A DNA stretch of 64,000 nt from Laburnicola sp. R22_1 (taxonomy: Eukaryota > Ascomycota > Dothideomycetes > Pleosporales > Didymosphaeriaceae): the NCBI GenBank assembly GCA_014281115.1, contig JACONQ010000005.1:806001-870000 (forward strand), given 5' to 3'. Positions within the stretch are counted from its first letter, which is position 1, and the number at the start of each line of letters is the position of its first letter. Below, piece by piece: positions 48,158-60,169 of this stretch. The notes under the pieces were generated by a model that was not told the DNA's origin, searched no databases, and saw nothing but the letters and a program-made list of their open reading frames with translations. A program made the position numbers and the translations under genes.

Positions 48158-49324
48158 TAAAGATCTTTGTTGTGTGGAGATTCTAACCAAGGTCGAGTCC
48201 GCACTATACACAGAGAGGAGTAAAATAGAAGGCACTATAACCTAGTACCTAGCACATAGTAGTAGTAACAAAATATATATAAAATAATAATAATTTTATT
48301 GTTAGCGTTCTATACGACAGTATTGTTAATAGTAGTTAATAGATAGTCTGCTATCTAGTATAACTAAGTCACATATTATCTCTTAACTAGTAAACTATTA
48401 GAGAGCTGTAGTAGAGTGTGGAGTTGCAACTATAGTTCGCTATATACACATTATATAAGTATGCCTACTCTTACGACGTTCGCAATATCTAAAAATTCTT
48501 TCTCTTTAATACACACAATACTAAGTCTTTTAAATCTAACTCTTTAATATGTGCGGTAAGCCAGCTTTCTAGCGTTCCAAGATTAAGTTATTTAATACCT
48601 GTGGTTAGACGGCTACCAGAGAATTTAAAACTAGCATAGACGACTAGCTAGACAATATTAGCCATCTAGCCTATCTACTACAAGATATAGTTAAGGCAGG
48701 CCTGCTAGAGGACTAGATTAATTACACTATCCTAGAGGTTACAACTAATAATCTGTTTAGGTCATATACTATCTTTACGCAACTTTAGATTCTTAAGTGT
48801 AAGGCTATCCTTTTATATAGAGGCCTAAGCGATAATGCAGCAATATTTATATAATAACAATAGCTTCTTGCTATTGCGTTGTTAGCAAAGCTAGAGGATA
48901 GACTAAGATATAGCAATAGGCAACTATTAGAGAAGGAGAGAGTATTTTTTATATGTTACTAGAGCGCGCGTGCGTAGCTATGGCAAAAGAAGCTCCTAGC
49001 GGCAGTTAAGATCTTACAGACGCATAAGGACAATAAGGAGTAAGGACAGCGACGCGATAAGGGTAAGAGTAAGTGGCGGCAGGAGGAGTATAGAGGAGAT
49101 AGGTGGCGGCAAGGTCCTAGGGAGTAGTATACAGCTCGCTAGTTGCAAGGAGAGATTTACTATAGAAGAGTAATAAAATAGTTAAGTTAGTTACTATTGT
49201 AATTGTTATTATTATTATTGTAGCCAAAAATATTGTTAAAGAAATTATTAATTACATAATATAGTGGTTGGTTAAATAGCTAGCCTAGGATTACGTAACA
49301 TTATAGATTAACCCTAGGGGAGAA
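48158..49324 (-). mobile_element. E-family copy i, 1167 bp, 14-bp target duplication, nested in G
   Basis: Flanked by ATTCTTAGTCTTAT (48144-48157 and 49325-49338). The fixed end lies at 48158 (TAAAGATCTTTGTTGTGTGG). The first 170 bp correspond to the young copy at 21193-21353. The opposite end TTCTCCCCTAGGGTTAATC also starts the copy at 53111, so this length is near full. The joined G frame continues across the site. It carries a plus-strand ORF reading away from the fixed end. Confidence 0.85.
48549..49260 (+). pseudogene. Small E-family ORF (about 237 codons), unrecognised
   Basis: ATG 48549 opens a frame reading MCGKPAF*RSKIKLFNTCG, then IDD*LDNISHLAYLLQDIVK, then ILKCKAILLYRGLSDNAA, then KLEDRLRYSNRQLLEKER, then a Gln/Lys/Arg-rich tail (KGKSKWRQEEYRGDRWR) and stop near 49260. 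Stops inside are TAG/TAA at likely Gln sites. Parts recur in the diverged copies at 53310-53960 and 16950-17480 (IDN*LGKVKDNF, LQILKCR-like), so the protein was probably conserved within the family. Helical with a basic tail: nucleic-acid binding is conceivable but unproven. Confidence 0.5.
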
Positions 49325-49699
49325 ATTCTTAGTCTTATATATAGTATTTACTTTAAAAGCTATTCTAGTTTTATTTTTAGTAAATAAAGCTATATCCCGC
49401 AACTATACTATGGCAAAAGAAAATCTAGCTATAACGTTTTTTTGTGTACTAGCTTTATAAGAGCTATTCGAGTTATATTAATTATCTTTATCTATTCTGC
49501 CTAGAACGCGTTACTTTTAATCCTTATTATCTTTTTAGACTCTATCTACATAGCTAGAGCCTAGAGAATCTTATTAACTTCTTTATTATAGTCTAGTAAA
49601 TTAATAACTAGAAGTTTTTAGTTATCTTAAATAATAATACTACTATCTATATACGTTCTAATTGTACCTTAATTAGCGTAGTAAATAAAATTCTTATTT

Positions 49700-51650
49700 A
49701 GATCTATTACTAATTAGTTCTTATTAGCGTTCTATATAAGCTGTTTATTTCTATTTGCAATTTTCTCCTTATAAGTTAGCACTACCTAATTTAGCGTCTA
49801 CTTCTAGGTCCTTAGTCCTAATTTATACTTAAGCTTAATATTAGCTTTACTTATTATTAATATTAATCTATAGCAAAGCTATTGCTTTAAGACTATATTA
49901 GTGCTAAGTTCTAGGTGTTTTAGATACTTAGAAATACTAGCCCTAGCTACTACACTTCCTTAAAAATTTCTATTACCTTAATAATAATTACACCTTTTAA
50001 ATTAAAAAGATTAGTATAAGTAGCTATAAATTGCATTGAGTAGAGCTTCTTATTATCCTATAGCTTATAGTAGGTCTTGCTATTAGTCTTATAGAAGAAT
50101 TCCACCTTTGCGTCCGCTAAGAACAGGTTTCCTAGAATAATAGTGTTAGATAAAGACTTAATAATAAATAGCGTTATTATAATAATAATCTAGCCTACAC
50201 TAATTAGGGCTTAGAACACAACGCCTTAGAAATTCTTATAATTACTATTTATAGTTATTAGTTTTATACTTTATAGTTAAAGTAGTATAGATATAATCTA
50301 AAGGCTTATAGCTTTAGTAGTACTAAGATAAATAGTATTTAATTTCGTACTAGTATTAAGCAAGACACTTATCTAATACTTATCAATATAGTATATTACT
50401 TAAGAATAGTCTCTTTTTATATATTTAACCCCTAATTCTTTCTTAAGATCCTTCCTATTAGTAATAGTTATAGTTAGTGTCGCTTTGCTAAACTATGCCT
50501 TTGCAATTAATATATCTATACTAGATGCCTAGTTTACATATAGTAGTGCTTAAGATAACTTTAGTTTATAAGACCTATAGTAAGTAACTACTTTATTCTT
50601 AAGCTTAACTAATATCTAGTTAGGGACTTAAGCTCTAGAAATAGGTGCGCAACTAGAATTTCTAATATCTAAGTCTATATTAGTTACTTTTTCTATAGTA
50701 GCTATTCTTATCTATAGCTAGTGTAAGTCCTCTTTGCTAAAAGCATCTTTAAATATTGCCTTTTTAACTACTAGTATATTACTAAGCACCTCTTAAATAG
50801 TTAAGTTAATCTTAGTATTTATAACTTAGAGTAGTATATTCTTAAAGCTACTTATAAGAATATTAACTAGCTTTATCTTCTTTTTAGCTGCTAATAGCTT
50901 CTTCTATAGAGTTAGACCTACAATATCCTTAGGCCTATATATTTCCACATTATCTACACCCTTTATTAGAAAATATTATTCTAAAAAGGTTACTTACTTT
51001 ATTCTCTACCTATTTTCTTTACTATTATTCTTTCTTCCGCAAACTACTAGAATGCCTTATTTAGACACTTTAATATTCGCAACCTTTCTTACCTTTAGTA
51101 AGTCCCTAAGACTTAGTTAAGTTATTAGGGCTTTTAAGTTTATATTATTTAGTTTCCTTATTAAAATTTAAAGACTAAACTATTATTAATATATTTTTAT
51201 TAAGAATAGCTTATTCTCTTTAGACCGCTTTAAATTTCTCTTTAAAGAGAATACTAGATATAGTTAATTTATTAAATATAAACTAATTATAGTTAGTCTC
51301 TATAACTAATTCTACCTAATAAGATGCCGCTAATACTACAGTGTTCTAATCCTAAGTTATCTCTATTGTCTTGTTATTTAATCTATCTATTCGCTAATAG
51401 TTCTATACTATATAAATTAGTATCTAATTCTACCTACCTTTAGGGCTAATATATAGGATTTTACCCTTAATATTATTTACTTACTCCTAATAGACCCTAT
51501 AAGTGTTTAGGTTAAAATATATCTATTTATTATTCTTAAGCACGTTCTAATCCTTATACTCTCCTAAACTAATAGTATAGCCCTTTTTTTTATATTTAAA
51601 GCATCCTTTAAACTAGTTATTATTCTACTATAGTAGGCCTAGCTCTACTA
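49700..51650 (-). pseudogene. Gypsy G gag zinc knuckle and protease remnant
   Basis: Minus strand. The zinc knuckle near 51612-51575 reads GCFKYKKKGYTIS (C-x2-C-x4-H with second Cys and His now Tyr). The downstream linker has ILYISPKGR. The retropepsin-like domain (about 50375-49950) reads VLLNTSTKLNTIYLSTTKA, in place of the family's D-T/S-G box, then VILGNLFLADAKVEFFY, the hydrophobic-Gly flap/ILG motif. The N of LLNT is a G-to-A change of catalytic Asp. The upstream gag core (51650-53095) is too eroded to delimit. Confidence 0.6.
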
Positions 51651-54232
51651 AGGCTATATATATATTAACCTATATAGGAGTTACTAAGTAGGCTTAAGTC
51701 TAGATTAGTGCTTAATACTAAGATTGCTGCAGTATTGCCTACTTTAAAGCCTATTCTACCCTTATAGTAATTTCTTAATAGATATTTAGATTAGATAGAA
51801 GCTCTATTTTATAAAAATTCTAGTTTTAGACTAAAATATTTTAAAGCCTTATAGACTTAAGTCTTTTAGTTAGTTTGTCTACTTTGTGCTAAAATATAGT
51901 TAATTCTAGAGGTGCCTAAGCATCTAGGGCTTCTTACAGCCTTATTTACTAAGAGTTTAAGTTTAGTCTAGTATATTAGAAAGTGTATTATAATACTAGT
52001 ACTACTTATAGCTTAGTAGTCTAAGGTAGTATTAGTGCTTAGTTTTACTATATTAGATCTAGTATATACTCTTTTAATTAGATTTAGACTCTATTTAAAA
52101 GCTATTTTTATTATATTAAAGTTAATTTCTATTAGCCTCTCTATTAACTAGTTATTCTTAATTAGGATATTGCCTACTAGCTACTTACTTAAACTCCTAA
52201 TAAAGAGCATGCCCTTTTAGCCTTTTATAACTATACCTACCCTTTAGCATTTCTTAAACCTAATTATAAACTAGTCTAGAAACTTATAAATATTAAGATT
52301 TAGTATTACTTAACACTAAGCTAGCTATGCCTTTAGAGCCTCTTTAGTTTCCTTAGTTTAGGCCTAATTTTAACTCTGCTAATGCCTATACATAGCTACC
52401 TATAACTTCTACTATAGCTTCTTCTTTACTAGGTTAGTATACTTAGATATTAAGAAGTTAAGTATATTCTAAACTTTCTAGCTATAATACTTCTTAACTT
52501 TAGTAATCTTATCTTTCTTAAAGTATTAATAGTAGTTTGCGTATTGTTTATAGTCTTAAAGAAACTATATTATAATATTTCCTATAAAGTATAACTCCTT
52601 ACTTAAGAATAGATTAGATTTTATAATAAGGCTTTACACTAAATTCTACTAAATAGCCTTATTACTAAGATTTTATAAGGCCCTTACTATTTGCGCTATA
52701 AGGACTATAGAATCTTTAGCTAGCTAAGATAGTATTAGGACCTTTCTATTAGATTCTTGCGTAGAACTTTTTAGGATAGATAAAATATACTCTTTAGTAG
52801 GCGTATAAATATTCTTATTAATTAAAATCCTTACTTCTTTAAAGCTAGTAGGCTAAAAGAACTTAGGTTTAAAGTCTTATATTTTCTAAGTATTAGAATA
52901 CTAAGTAACTTACTGCTTAGATATAGCTTAGAGTAACTTAGGTCCTCTAGTTAAGGTTGCTAGTAGCTATTAGGTCTATTAGAGGCAGATATTACTATTA
53001 CTAGTTATTTAGTTAAATTTTAGTAATTATAGCTAGTAGTTTTATTTCTTTTTATTTTTTATTTATTTTTGTGAACAAAGCTGCATCCCGCAACTATACT
53101 ATGGTAAAAACTCTCCCCTAGGGTTAATCCGTGATGTCACGTGATTCTGGACCGACTGTTTAACCAACCACTATGTTACGTAATTAATAATTTCTTTAAT
53201 ATTATTTTTTGCTGCAATAATAATAATTATAATTATAATAGTAACTAACCTAACTATTTTATTAACTCTCTTCTATAGTAAATCTCTCCTTACAACTAAC
53301 GAGCTATATACTACCCCCTAGAACCTTACTACTATTGCCTATTTCTTTTATACTCCTACTACCACTACTTATTTTTATTCTTACTTATATTACTTATAGT
53401 CCTTTGCCTTAATAGCACTTTAAATAATTACTATTGTCTTAATAAGCTTCTTACGCTACTATTACGCCTTTAGCTCTATATATATCTTAAAAAAATATTT
53501 CTTTCTTTTACTTTACTTATTATTTTTATTTTAAAGCTTTTATAATATAGTCTTAGTGTTATACTATTATTACGTGATAAAGGCTATAATTTCTTTACTA
53601 ATATTAAGGTACTAAAGAAGTATTCTACACTTTAGAATTTAGAGACATAAGGTGTAGCAAAGTAGCTTTAGGGCATTAGTAGAGGGGTATAGATACTTAA
53701 AGATAAGATCTAAAGGCCCCTTTAATAATCCTTTTAGTTTTATAAGATTAATAAATTTCTAGAAATTATCTTTAACTTTGCCTAGCTAGTTATCTATATC
53801 CTAGCTAAATTTAATAATAGCTATATTGCTATAAGTTATTATATTAGAGTTAGAATTAGATATAATATTAGTTTAAAACTAGAAAGTTATTATATTGCTA
53901 TATATAATAAATAAAGAGTTAGATTTAAAAGATAGTAGTAGTAATTATGTGTTAAAGATAAAGATTTAGTGTATTAGACATTACTAATAGTATAAGAGGT
54001 AGACTTTATACGCTATATATATGGCAAACTATAGTTACGCTACTACTAGATTATAAGCGTAATAATTAAACTATAGTTAAGCGTTCTATCGCCTATACTA
54101 CTCCTATAGTTGCAACTCTGCGTAGGTCTACTATGGCTCTCTAATAGTCTACTAGTTAAGAGATAATATATAACTTAGTTGTGCTAAATAGCAAACTATC
54201 TATTAACTACTATTATTAATACTATTGTATAG

Positions 54233-54427
54233 TGTTAGGGAGCTCAGGTGACTAATAATCGAAAAAGTTGATATTGACAGAATCTACGTATGGGTGCCAG
54301 CCAAAGGTGCTGGCTAAGCTCATAAGGCGCGCGAGGCGCGCTAGGAACGCGCTAGTACCTAATCGGGACTAGCGCCGGGAAAACCTCGGTAGTTGGCGTA
54401 AGGTAACTCCGACCTGGTTCTATAACA
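54233..54427 (-). repeat. Element F 3' LTR
   Basis: 195 bp, differing from 63287-63481 at few positions, mainly C/T or G/A. Contains the short hairpin GCCAGCCAAAGGTGCTGGC. Confidence 0.92.
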
Positions 54428-57400
54428 CTATCCTCCCCTCTAACAAGCTTCGTCCTCGAAGCTCCATTTTAAATTCAACCCGCTAGTCCTAAATAGGCAA
54501 CTAACGTACAATCCTCCAGTCACAATTATCTGTGCTACGTCCTTCTGAGGGATAGGTTGTTCCTAAGCGTGTTGCGTATGCGACAAGTAGTTAGCGGCTA
54601 GCTACAAAGCAAGTTTGCTGCAATTAACTATTAAGAGCAGCTTACTTGGTGAGCTGGGCGCCTTTCCTATGCTGGCAACAATAACAATGGAGACCTTTGT
54701 ACTAAGTAACAATTGCGGTAGTAAACGCGACTCTTACTGCGATTTACTGTAAATTACCGTGAGTCTAATCTATCTCTTATCTAATCCACCAAACTGCCAT
54801 TTGCTCCTCCGCTCTCTTTAGGAACACTATTATAGGTAGTTGTGGGGCGTTAGGACGATAGCGATGGAAGTCTGTTAGTAACTCTTGACAACTGGTGACG
54901 TTATAATAAGACGCCCAATCTGGCTTATTGTAGCTCTTCTATTTGACTAGGTGTGCAAAAGGCCTTTGCGGCTATTAGCGGGGTCCTTGCACTACTAGTC
55001 CACCTTGTAGTCTAATATGTCCTCCACGTTATAGATGGGGAGACCCTCCTCCATGGCCACCGGCCCTTGTGGATCCTGGCGTTGACTCGGCAGGGGATTC
55101 ATCGCTTGGGGGTGTAGTAACTAGGGATGGAACTAAGGATAGATGTCCTTTAAATTATTGTGGGCGGTAAGGTCTAACTTGAACACTTTACTGTTAAAGT
55201 CCTTAACAATCTTAAAAGGCCCTAGATTCTTGTGGGACAGTCCACGACTATCCTTGCGCGTACGGATATTGCGCGCGTCCAGCATGACCCAGTTATCCAC
55301 TTTAAACTCTGGCGCAGGTATCCTCTTGTTATTAGCGTACTTCTCTATCTTGGCTTGCGCCCACACTAAGCTGTGCTGTAAGTGAACCTTTAAGTCCTTA
55401 ATCCTTACTAGCAAGTGATTAGCGGCCCGGGCGTTACGGGCAGCTTTCCATCTGGGCGGTAGTTAACCGGCGGGCTCCAACCCAGACTGGGGTAGGTAGC
55501 CCTTTGTGGCCTTAAACAGTGTTGTGCCTGTAGTGGTGCTCTTACTACTGTTCGCTTTAAACTTCGCTATTGGCAGCATCTTTGCCTAGTTACGTTGGTT
55601 GTAATAAACAAACGACCGTAAATATTGCTTTAATGCCTAATTCGCTATTTCTGTCTGACTGTCTGTTTTAGAATAGGTAGTAGTAGATAGTAAGGGCTTT
55701 GTCCCTATGCGGTCGCAAAGACGGCGCCAGAAATGTGATGTGAATTGCGATCCGCAGTCTAACACTATCTTAGCTGGGTAACCTTCCTTACGCTATATGT
55801 ACTTAATGAAAGCCTGTACGCAGGTGTCCACGTCTAAGGATGTGAGTGGCACGAATTTTTTCTTCTTAGACAATTAGTCCACTACAACTATAATGTGACG
55901 ATAGTCGCGACCGTAACAGTGTGACTTTGGCAGGGGTGAGATGAAGTCGACTGACACGCTAGTCTAGTAGGAGTCTGGGATAGGTAGCGGGTGAAGCAGC
56001 CTGTGCTTGCCTTCCTGCTTTGACTTTGACCTAGAGCAGGTTAAGCAGTTCTTTACATATCTGGTAATGGTGTCTGTACTGTTGGGCTAGTAGTAATAGT
56101 GTGATAGCTTGTGAAATGTCTCGTGCTTGCCGCTGTGTCCTCTAGGCATAGTGTTATGATGAAGCTTGACAATAGACGTACGAAGTTCGTTATTAAAAGG
56201 GACGAACAATTTGCCGCGTATGTACACAAAGCTGTTATCAATTTTGATGTCTTGGAGTTCTAGGCGGATACCTTTCTCGTGGTACATGTTGTATGGCAAC
56301 TGACGAGCACTGTCTACCTTGGCTTTAACTATTCTCTGTATAACTTTATCTATTGCGGTGGCGTCGCGTACTTGCTGTATGACGTTTACGCTAGCGTTAA
56401 GACTATCTTAAGCGGAGGCTTTGTCCTAACTATTAGACGCGAAGACCTCCTCGCTAAGCGTATACATTATATGAGCGAGGTCTGCAACCTCTATTACTAG
56501 GGATTCTGTAAGAATCTGGGCCAGGTATATGGCGTGCTGCGATCCGCTGTCATGACCTGGATGGGCCTTAACGACTTCCTCTAATAAGATGGTTTGTTGT
56601 TAGTGCTGAATGCGATCATTGTCTACACCCTCTGGTACGTTACCTAGTTGTTAAGTGATGGTGTTAGGCTTGGTCCCTTGTCTGCCAGGCTAGTACTTGA
56701 TAACAAAGTTGAATTCTGCTAAGAACTTAGCCTAATAAGCTTGTCTGCGGTTAAGTTGCTTTGTTGTTATAAAGTACTCTAAGGCTTTGTGATTAGAAAA
56801 GATCTCTATGGGGTCTACAGTACCAGCCAATTTAGGTCTCTATTCTTTAAAGGCGCGAATGATCGCTATTAACTCCTTGTTGTAGATAGGATAGTTAATC
56901 TCTGCGGGCTTTATCTTTATTAAGAAGAAGGCGACAGGCTGCAATATACTATTGGGTTAATACTACGACAGTATGCTAGCGACAACCTAGTCAGACGCGT
57001 CCGTCTTGATAATTAAGCGTAACTCTGGGTTGAAATGCGCAAGTATTGGCGCGTTAATAAAGGCTCTCTTAAGGGCTTTAAAAGCTGTTTTGGCGGTTTT
57101 GGTAAGGTTGATTTTGCCTACCGCCCCCTTTGTTAGCTTAATTAACGGGCGGGCCAGTATTGAGAAATAGTGTATAAATCGCTAATAGAAGTTGGCGAAT
57201 TTAATAAAGGCTTGTATGTCCTTTATAGTCTAGGGATCGATCCACTCTAATATGGTGTCGATTTTTTCTGGATCCATTGCTAGTCCTTCTGTTGATAGGA
57301 TTATTCCTAGGTACTTAACCTTCTTGACTAAGAACTCGCACTTATGAACGTCTAAGAATAGACCAGCATCTTTAAGTGCGTTAAGGACTGTAAAGCAATG

Positions 57401-58044
57401 CCTCTTATAGTCCTCTTTATTTTCGCTATACACAAGGACGTTGTCTAAGTAAGCTGAGCAATAGTTGTCTAAATATTCTCTAAGGACGTGATTGATGTAC
57501 TGTTAAAAGGTACCTAGTGCATTATATAACCTGAAGGGCATGACAACGTATTCAAACAATCCAAAGCGTGTCAGGAACGCCGTTTTGTGTTGATTGCCCT
57601 CCTTAATGAGGATCTTGTTGAACGCAGCGATAACGTTAAATTTTAAGAAGATCCTTACCTTGTTGAGTCGTGCCAAAGTCTCTTTAATTTTGGGTGGCGC
57701 ATTGCGATTCTTAATTGTGATCTTATTAAGTTTGCGGTAATTAATGCAGATCCGCAAACCTCCTCTAGGCTTTCTTACCACTAGCAGCGGAGCAGTGTAG
57801 GGTGAATTACTTTCTTAAATATAACTCTTGCGAAGCTCCTCTTGTATATAAGCTTTAATAGCTTCCATTTCCTCTCAAGATAACCTAAAAGCGCGCTGGA
57901 ACGTTAGCTCTACGCCTTCTTTAAGTGGTATCTTGTGATCTAAGCCCCCATGGGGCGGAGGCATGTCCTTAGCTGACTTGGGATCCCATAGGTTAATAAT
58001 CGAGTGGTAGGCCTTTAGGATTAATTTCTTTAACTCCTCTACTA

Positions 58045-60169
58045 CCATGGGTGCGGGGTCAATGCGCGCCGAGCCTCAATGCGCGCTCAACACCAAACCA
58101 GCTCAGCTAAACTTGAAGCTGCAGAGCTCCCTACAATTGTTATTATTATAAGAATTTCTGGTGATGAGGTCTATGAATCTTAATAATTAATTATAGCTAT
58201 AAAAATCTACTTGGAGTTCTAATATTCCGGCCCCGGCGCGACTGAGGCTGTAGAGGCTGTGATGCAGCACCTGAGGCCTCAGCAGCATCTATAGCCTTAT
58301 TAATAAGCTTTTTTTCCCTTATGCCCTGCTTAGGTAGCCTTAATGCCTTTTTGCTACCTTTTTTAGCTATTTTTATACGATTCTTGTAGTGTTGCTGAGC
58401 CCTGCGAGCCTGCTGCTTCTGGGCTCGCTTAGCTGCCTGATCCGCCTTTGCCTTCGCTCGAGCTGCCTAAGCCTCAGCCCTCGCAACGCGCTTCTCTTGG
58501 AGTAGTCTAGCCTTCAGCTGCTGGCTAGCCCTCTGAGCCTCAGCTGCCTTAGTTTTTTAGAGTACTAGCTGCTCTGCCTCGGCCTCTTTTTGCTGTAGAC
58601 GATCACGTGCCTCCTGCACCTTCCTTGGGGACCAGAAAATAGCACCCCCTGAGTACTTAGTAGGCTGGTTATCCAGCAAAGGCTTGCCACGCTTCCTACA
58701 CCTCTTCTCATTGCCTAGTGCTGCTCTTAGTCCCTCATTTTCATGCTGTAGTAGCTGTTTTTGTACGGCAATTGAGTGCACTGTTCAGCTCAGCTTCTTT
58801 GCCTTATTACTATTCCCTATATCTACTGCAGCCTTTAGGAGCCGGTCGATTTTCCTCCAGTCAGACGCGCTGAGTACTGAGGTTGAGCTTTCTCTTGATT
58901 CCCGCTCGGGTAGGCTGGTCTTAGTGAATCTCTTAAGTATAACCTCTGGGTTGAGTGGTGATATGCCAGTAGCCTCAAAGGCCTTAATAATCAATGGCTT
59001 CCTGAACAAGCTACCCCAAGCCCTCCAGAATAGGCTAAAGAAGTCTCTTTTTGCGATTGACGATAGTCCCTAGCACCTGTGTAGGAAGGCTGAGAGCTTA
59101 GCTGAGTAGGCAGTAGAGAGAGGCTTAAACATAACAACGTCGAGCGGCTGTAGCGTATGCGTCGAATGAGGCGGAAATATAGCTAGGAGTATCCTATTCC
59201 GGTCACAGTAATTGATAAAATCCATAGTAAGGTGGGATCCGTGGCCGTTAAGGATAAGTAGTCGGTAGGAGCGTCCAGCTTTCTCCTTAGTACAGCGATC
59301 GAACACCTGCTTAAGCCACGCGAGGCCTATCTCGTTATTTGTCCAGCCAGAAGGCGATGAGGTGATAAAGGCTAAGTGTTTCTAAGGGTTAATTTCTTCA
59401 ACCCAGCTTGATTGTAGGCTACCTGAGGCAGCCTAATAGATAAGGGCTGGATCTAGAGCCGATCCGTCGGCGCATATGCAGGCTAGGAGCGAAATCCACT
59501 CACAGCTACCATCCTGAATAGCCTGCCTCACCTCCTTGCTCTCGTACAGCTGCCTACTAAAGATCCGCTTTGAGCGAGTAGTAATGCCTAGTAGGATGCC
59601 TTTTTCGTCCATATTGTACGTGTGCTGAGGCTCGATATCGTATTGGCTAATTTTCTGCTGTAGTAGGTCGAAATATAGGCTGTACTTTGTCTCTGAGTCG
59701 GCTTTGTGGCAATTGCTGTCCATTCTAGCTGTCCATCTTAAAACTAGATCAATGCTGTGTCGCTTAACGAACTGATCAACCCAGTATATGCTAACGCTTG
59801 TTTTGGCTATATAGGCTGCAAAGTTCTAGATCATTTGCCGTGTAGGTGGTAGGCCTTGCTAAGTGAGTTTTTTGATATAGCGTATAAGCTCCTGCTCCTA
59901 TTGAGGGCGAAGTTTTCGTCGGTTGATTCCCTCAGCTGTACGCGACTGCGTTACAGCCTGGTGTCTCCGGGTGAGCGTAGAGCGTACAACGCTATGCTCC
60001 TTCGCGATTTTTGTATAGTTGATAGAGTCTCCAGGTTCTTGCGATTGTATCGCTTCAAGCGCAGCCTCAATTGACCCCATATTGGTAGCGATAGGTGGTG
60101 TTGAAGCTTGAGGTGTTTTCGTGTTGAGCGCGCATTGAGGCTCGGCGCGCATTGACCCCGCACCCATGG
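58045..60169 (-). mobile_element. Pogo/Fot1-like transposon nested in Gypsy F (2125 bp)
   Basis: Inverted repeats of about 45 bp start CCATGGGTGCGGGGTCAATG at both ends, with TA on each side (58043-58044, 60170-60171). Excising element plus one TA rejoins the pol frame of F (ASPL then VEEL). The TIR and transposase differ from the pogo element at 39389, so it is a separate family. It is the innermost and one of the least mutated layers. Confidence 0.92.
58197..60080 (-). pseudogene. Pogo/Fot1-like transposase (about 627 codons, few nonsense codons)
   Basis: One frame from ATG 60080 to TAG 58197-58199. N-terminal helix-turn-helix: MGSIEAALEAIQSQEPG through KIAKEHSVVRSTLTRR. CENP-B-type domain: ELIRYIKKLT to VDQFVKRH. 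DDE_1 catalytic core: TYNMDEKGILLGI (first Asp), LLILNGHGSHLTMDF (the family's DGHGSH with Asp now Asn), then FPPHSTHTLQPLDVVMFKPL (third Asp). C-terminal Ala/Lys/Gln-rich coiled coil (RVARAEAQAARAKAKADQAA) then a basic tail ending NIRTPSRFL. Only a handful of internal stops, plus the lost catalytic Asp, inactivate it. I chose the internal ATG because an upstream one at 60167 lies inside the inverted repeat. Confidence 0.88.

Noticed and set aside
58684..59073. Plus-strand ORF of 129 codons
   Set aside because: Antisense of the inner pogo-like transposase; the minus strand carries the conserved motifs.
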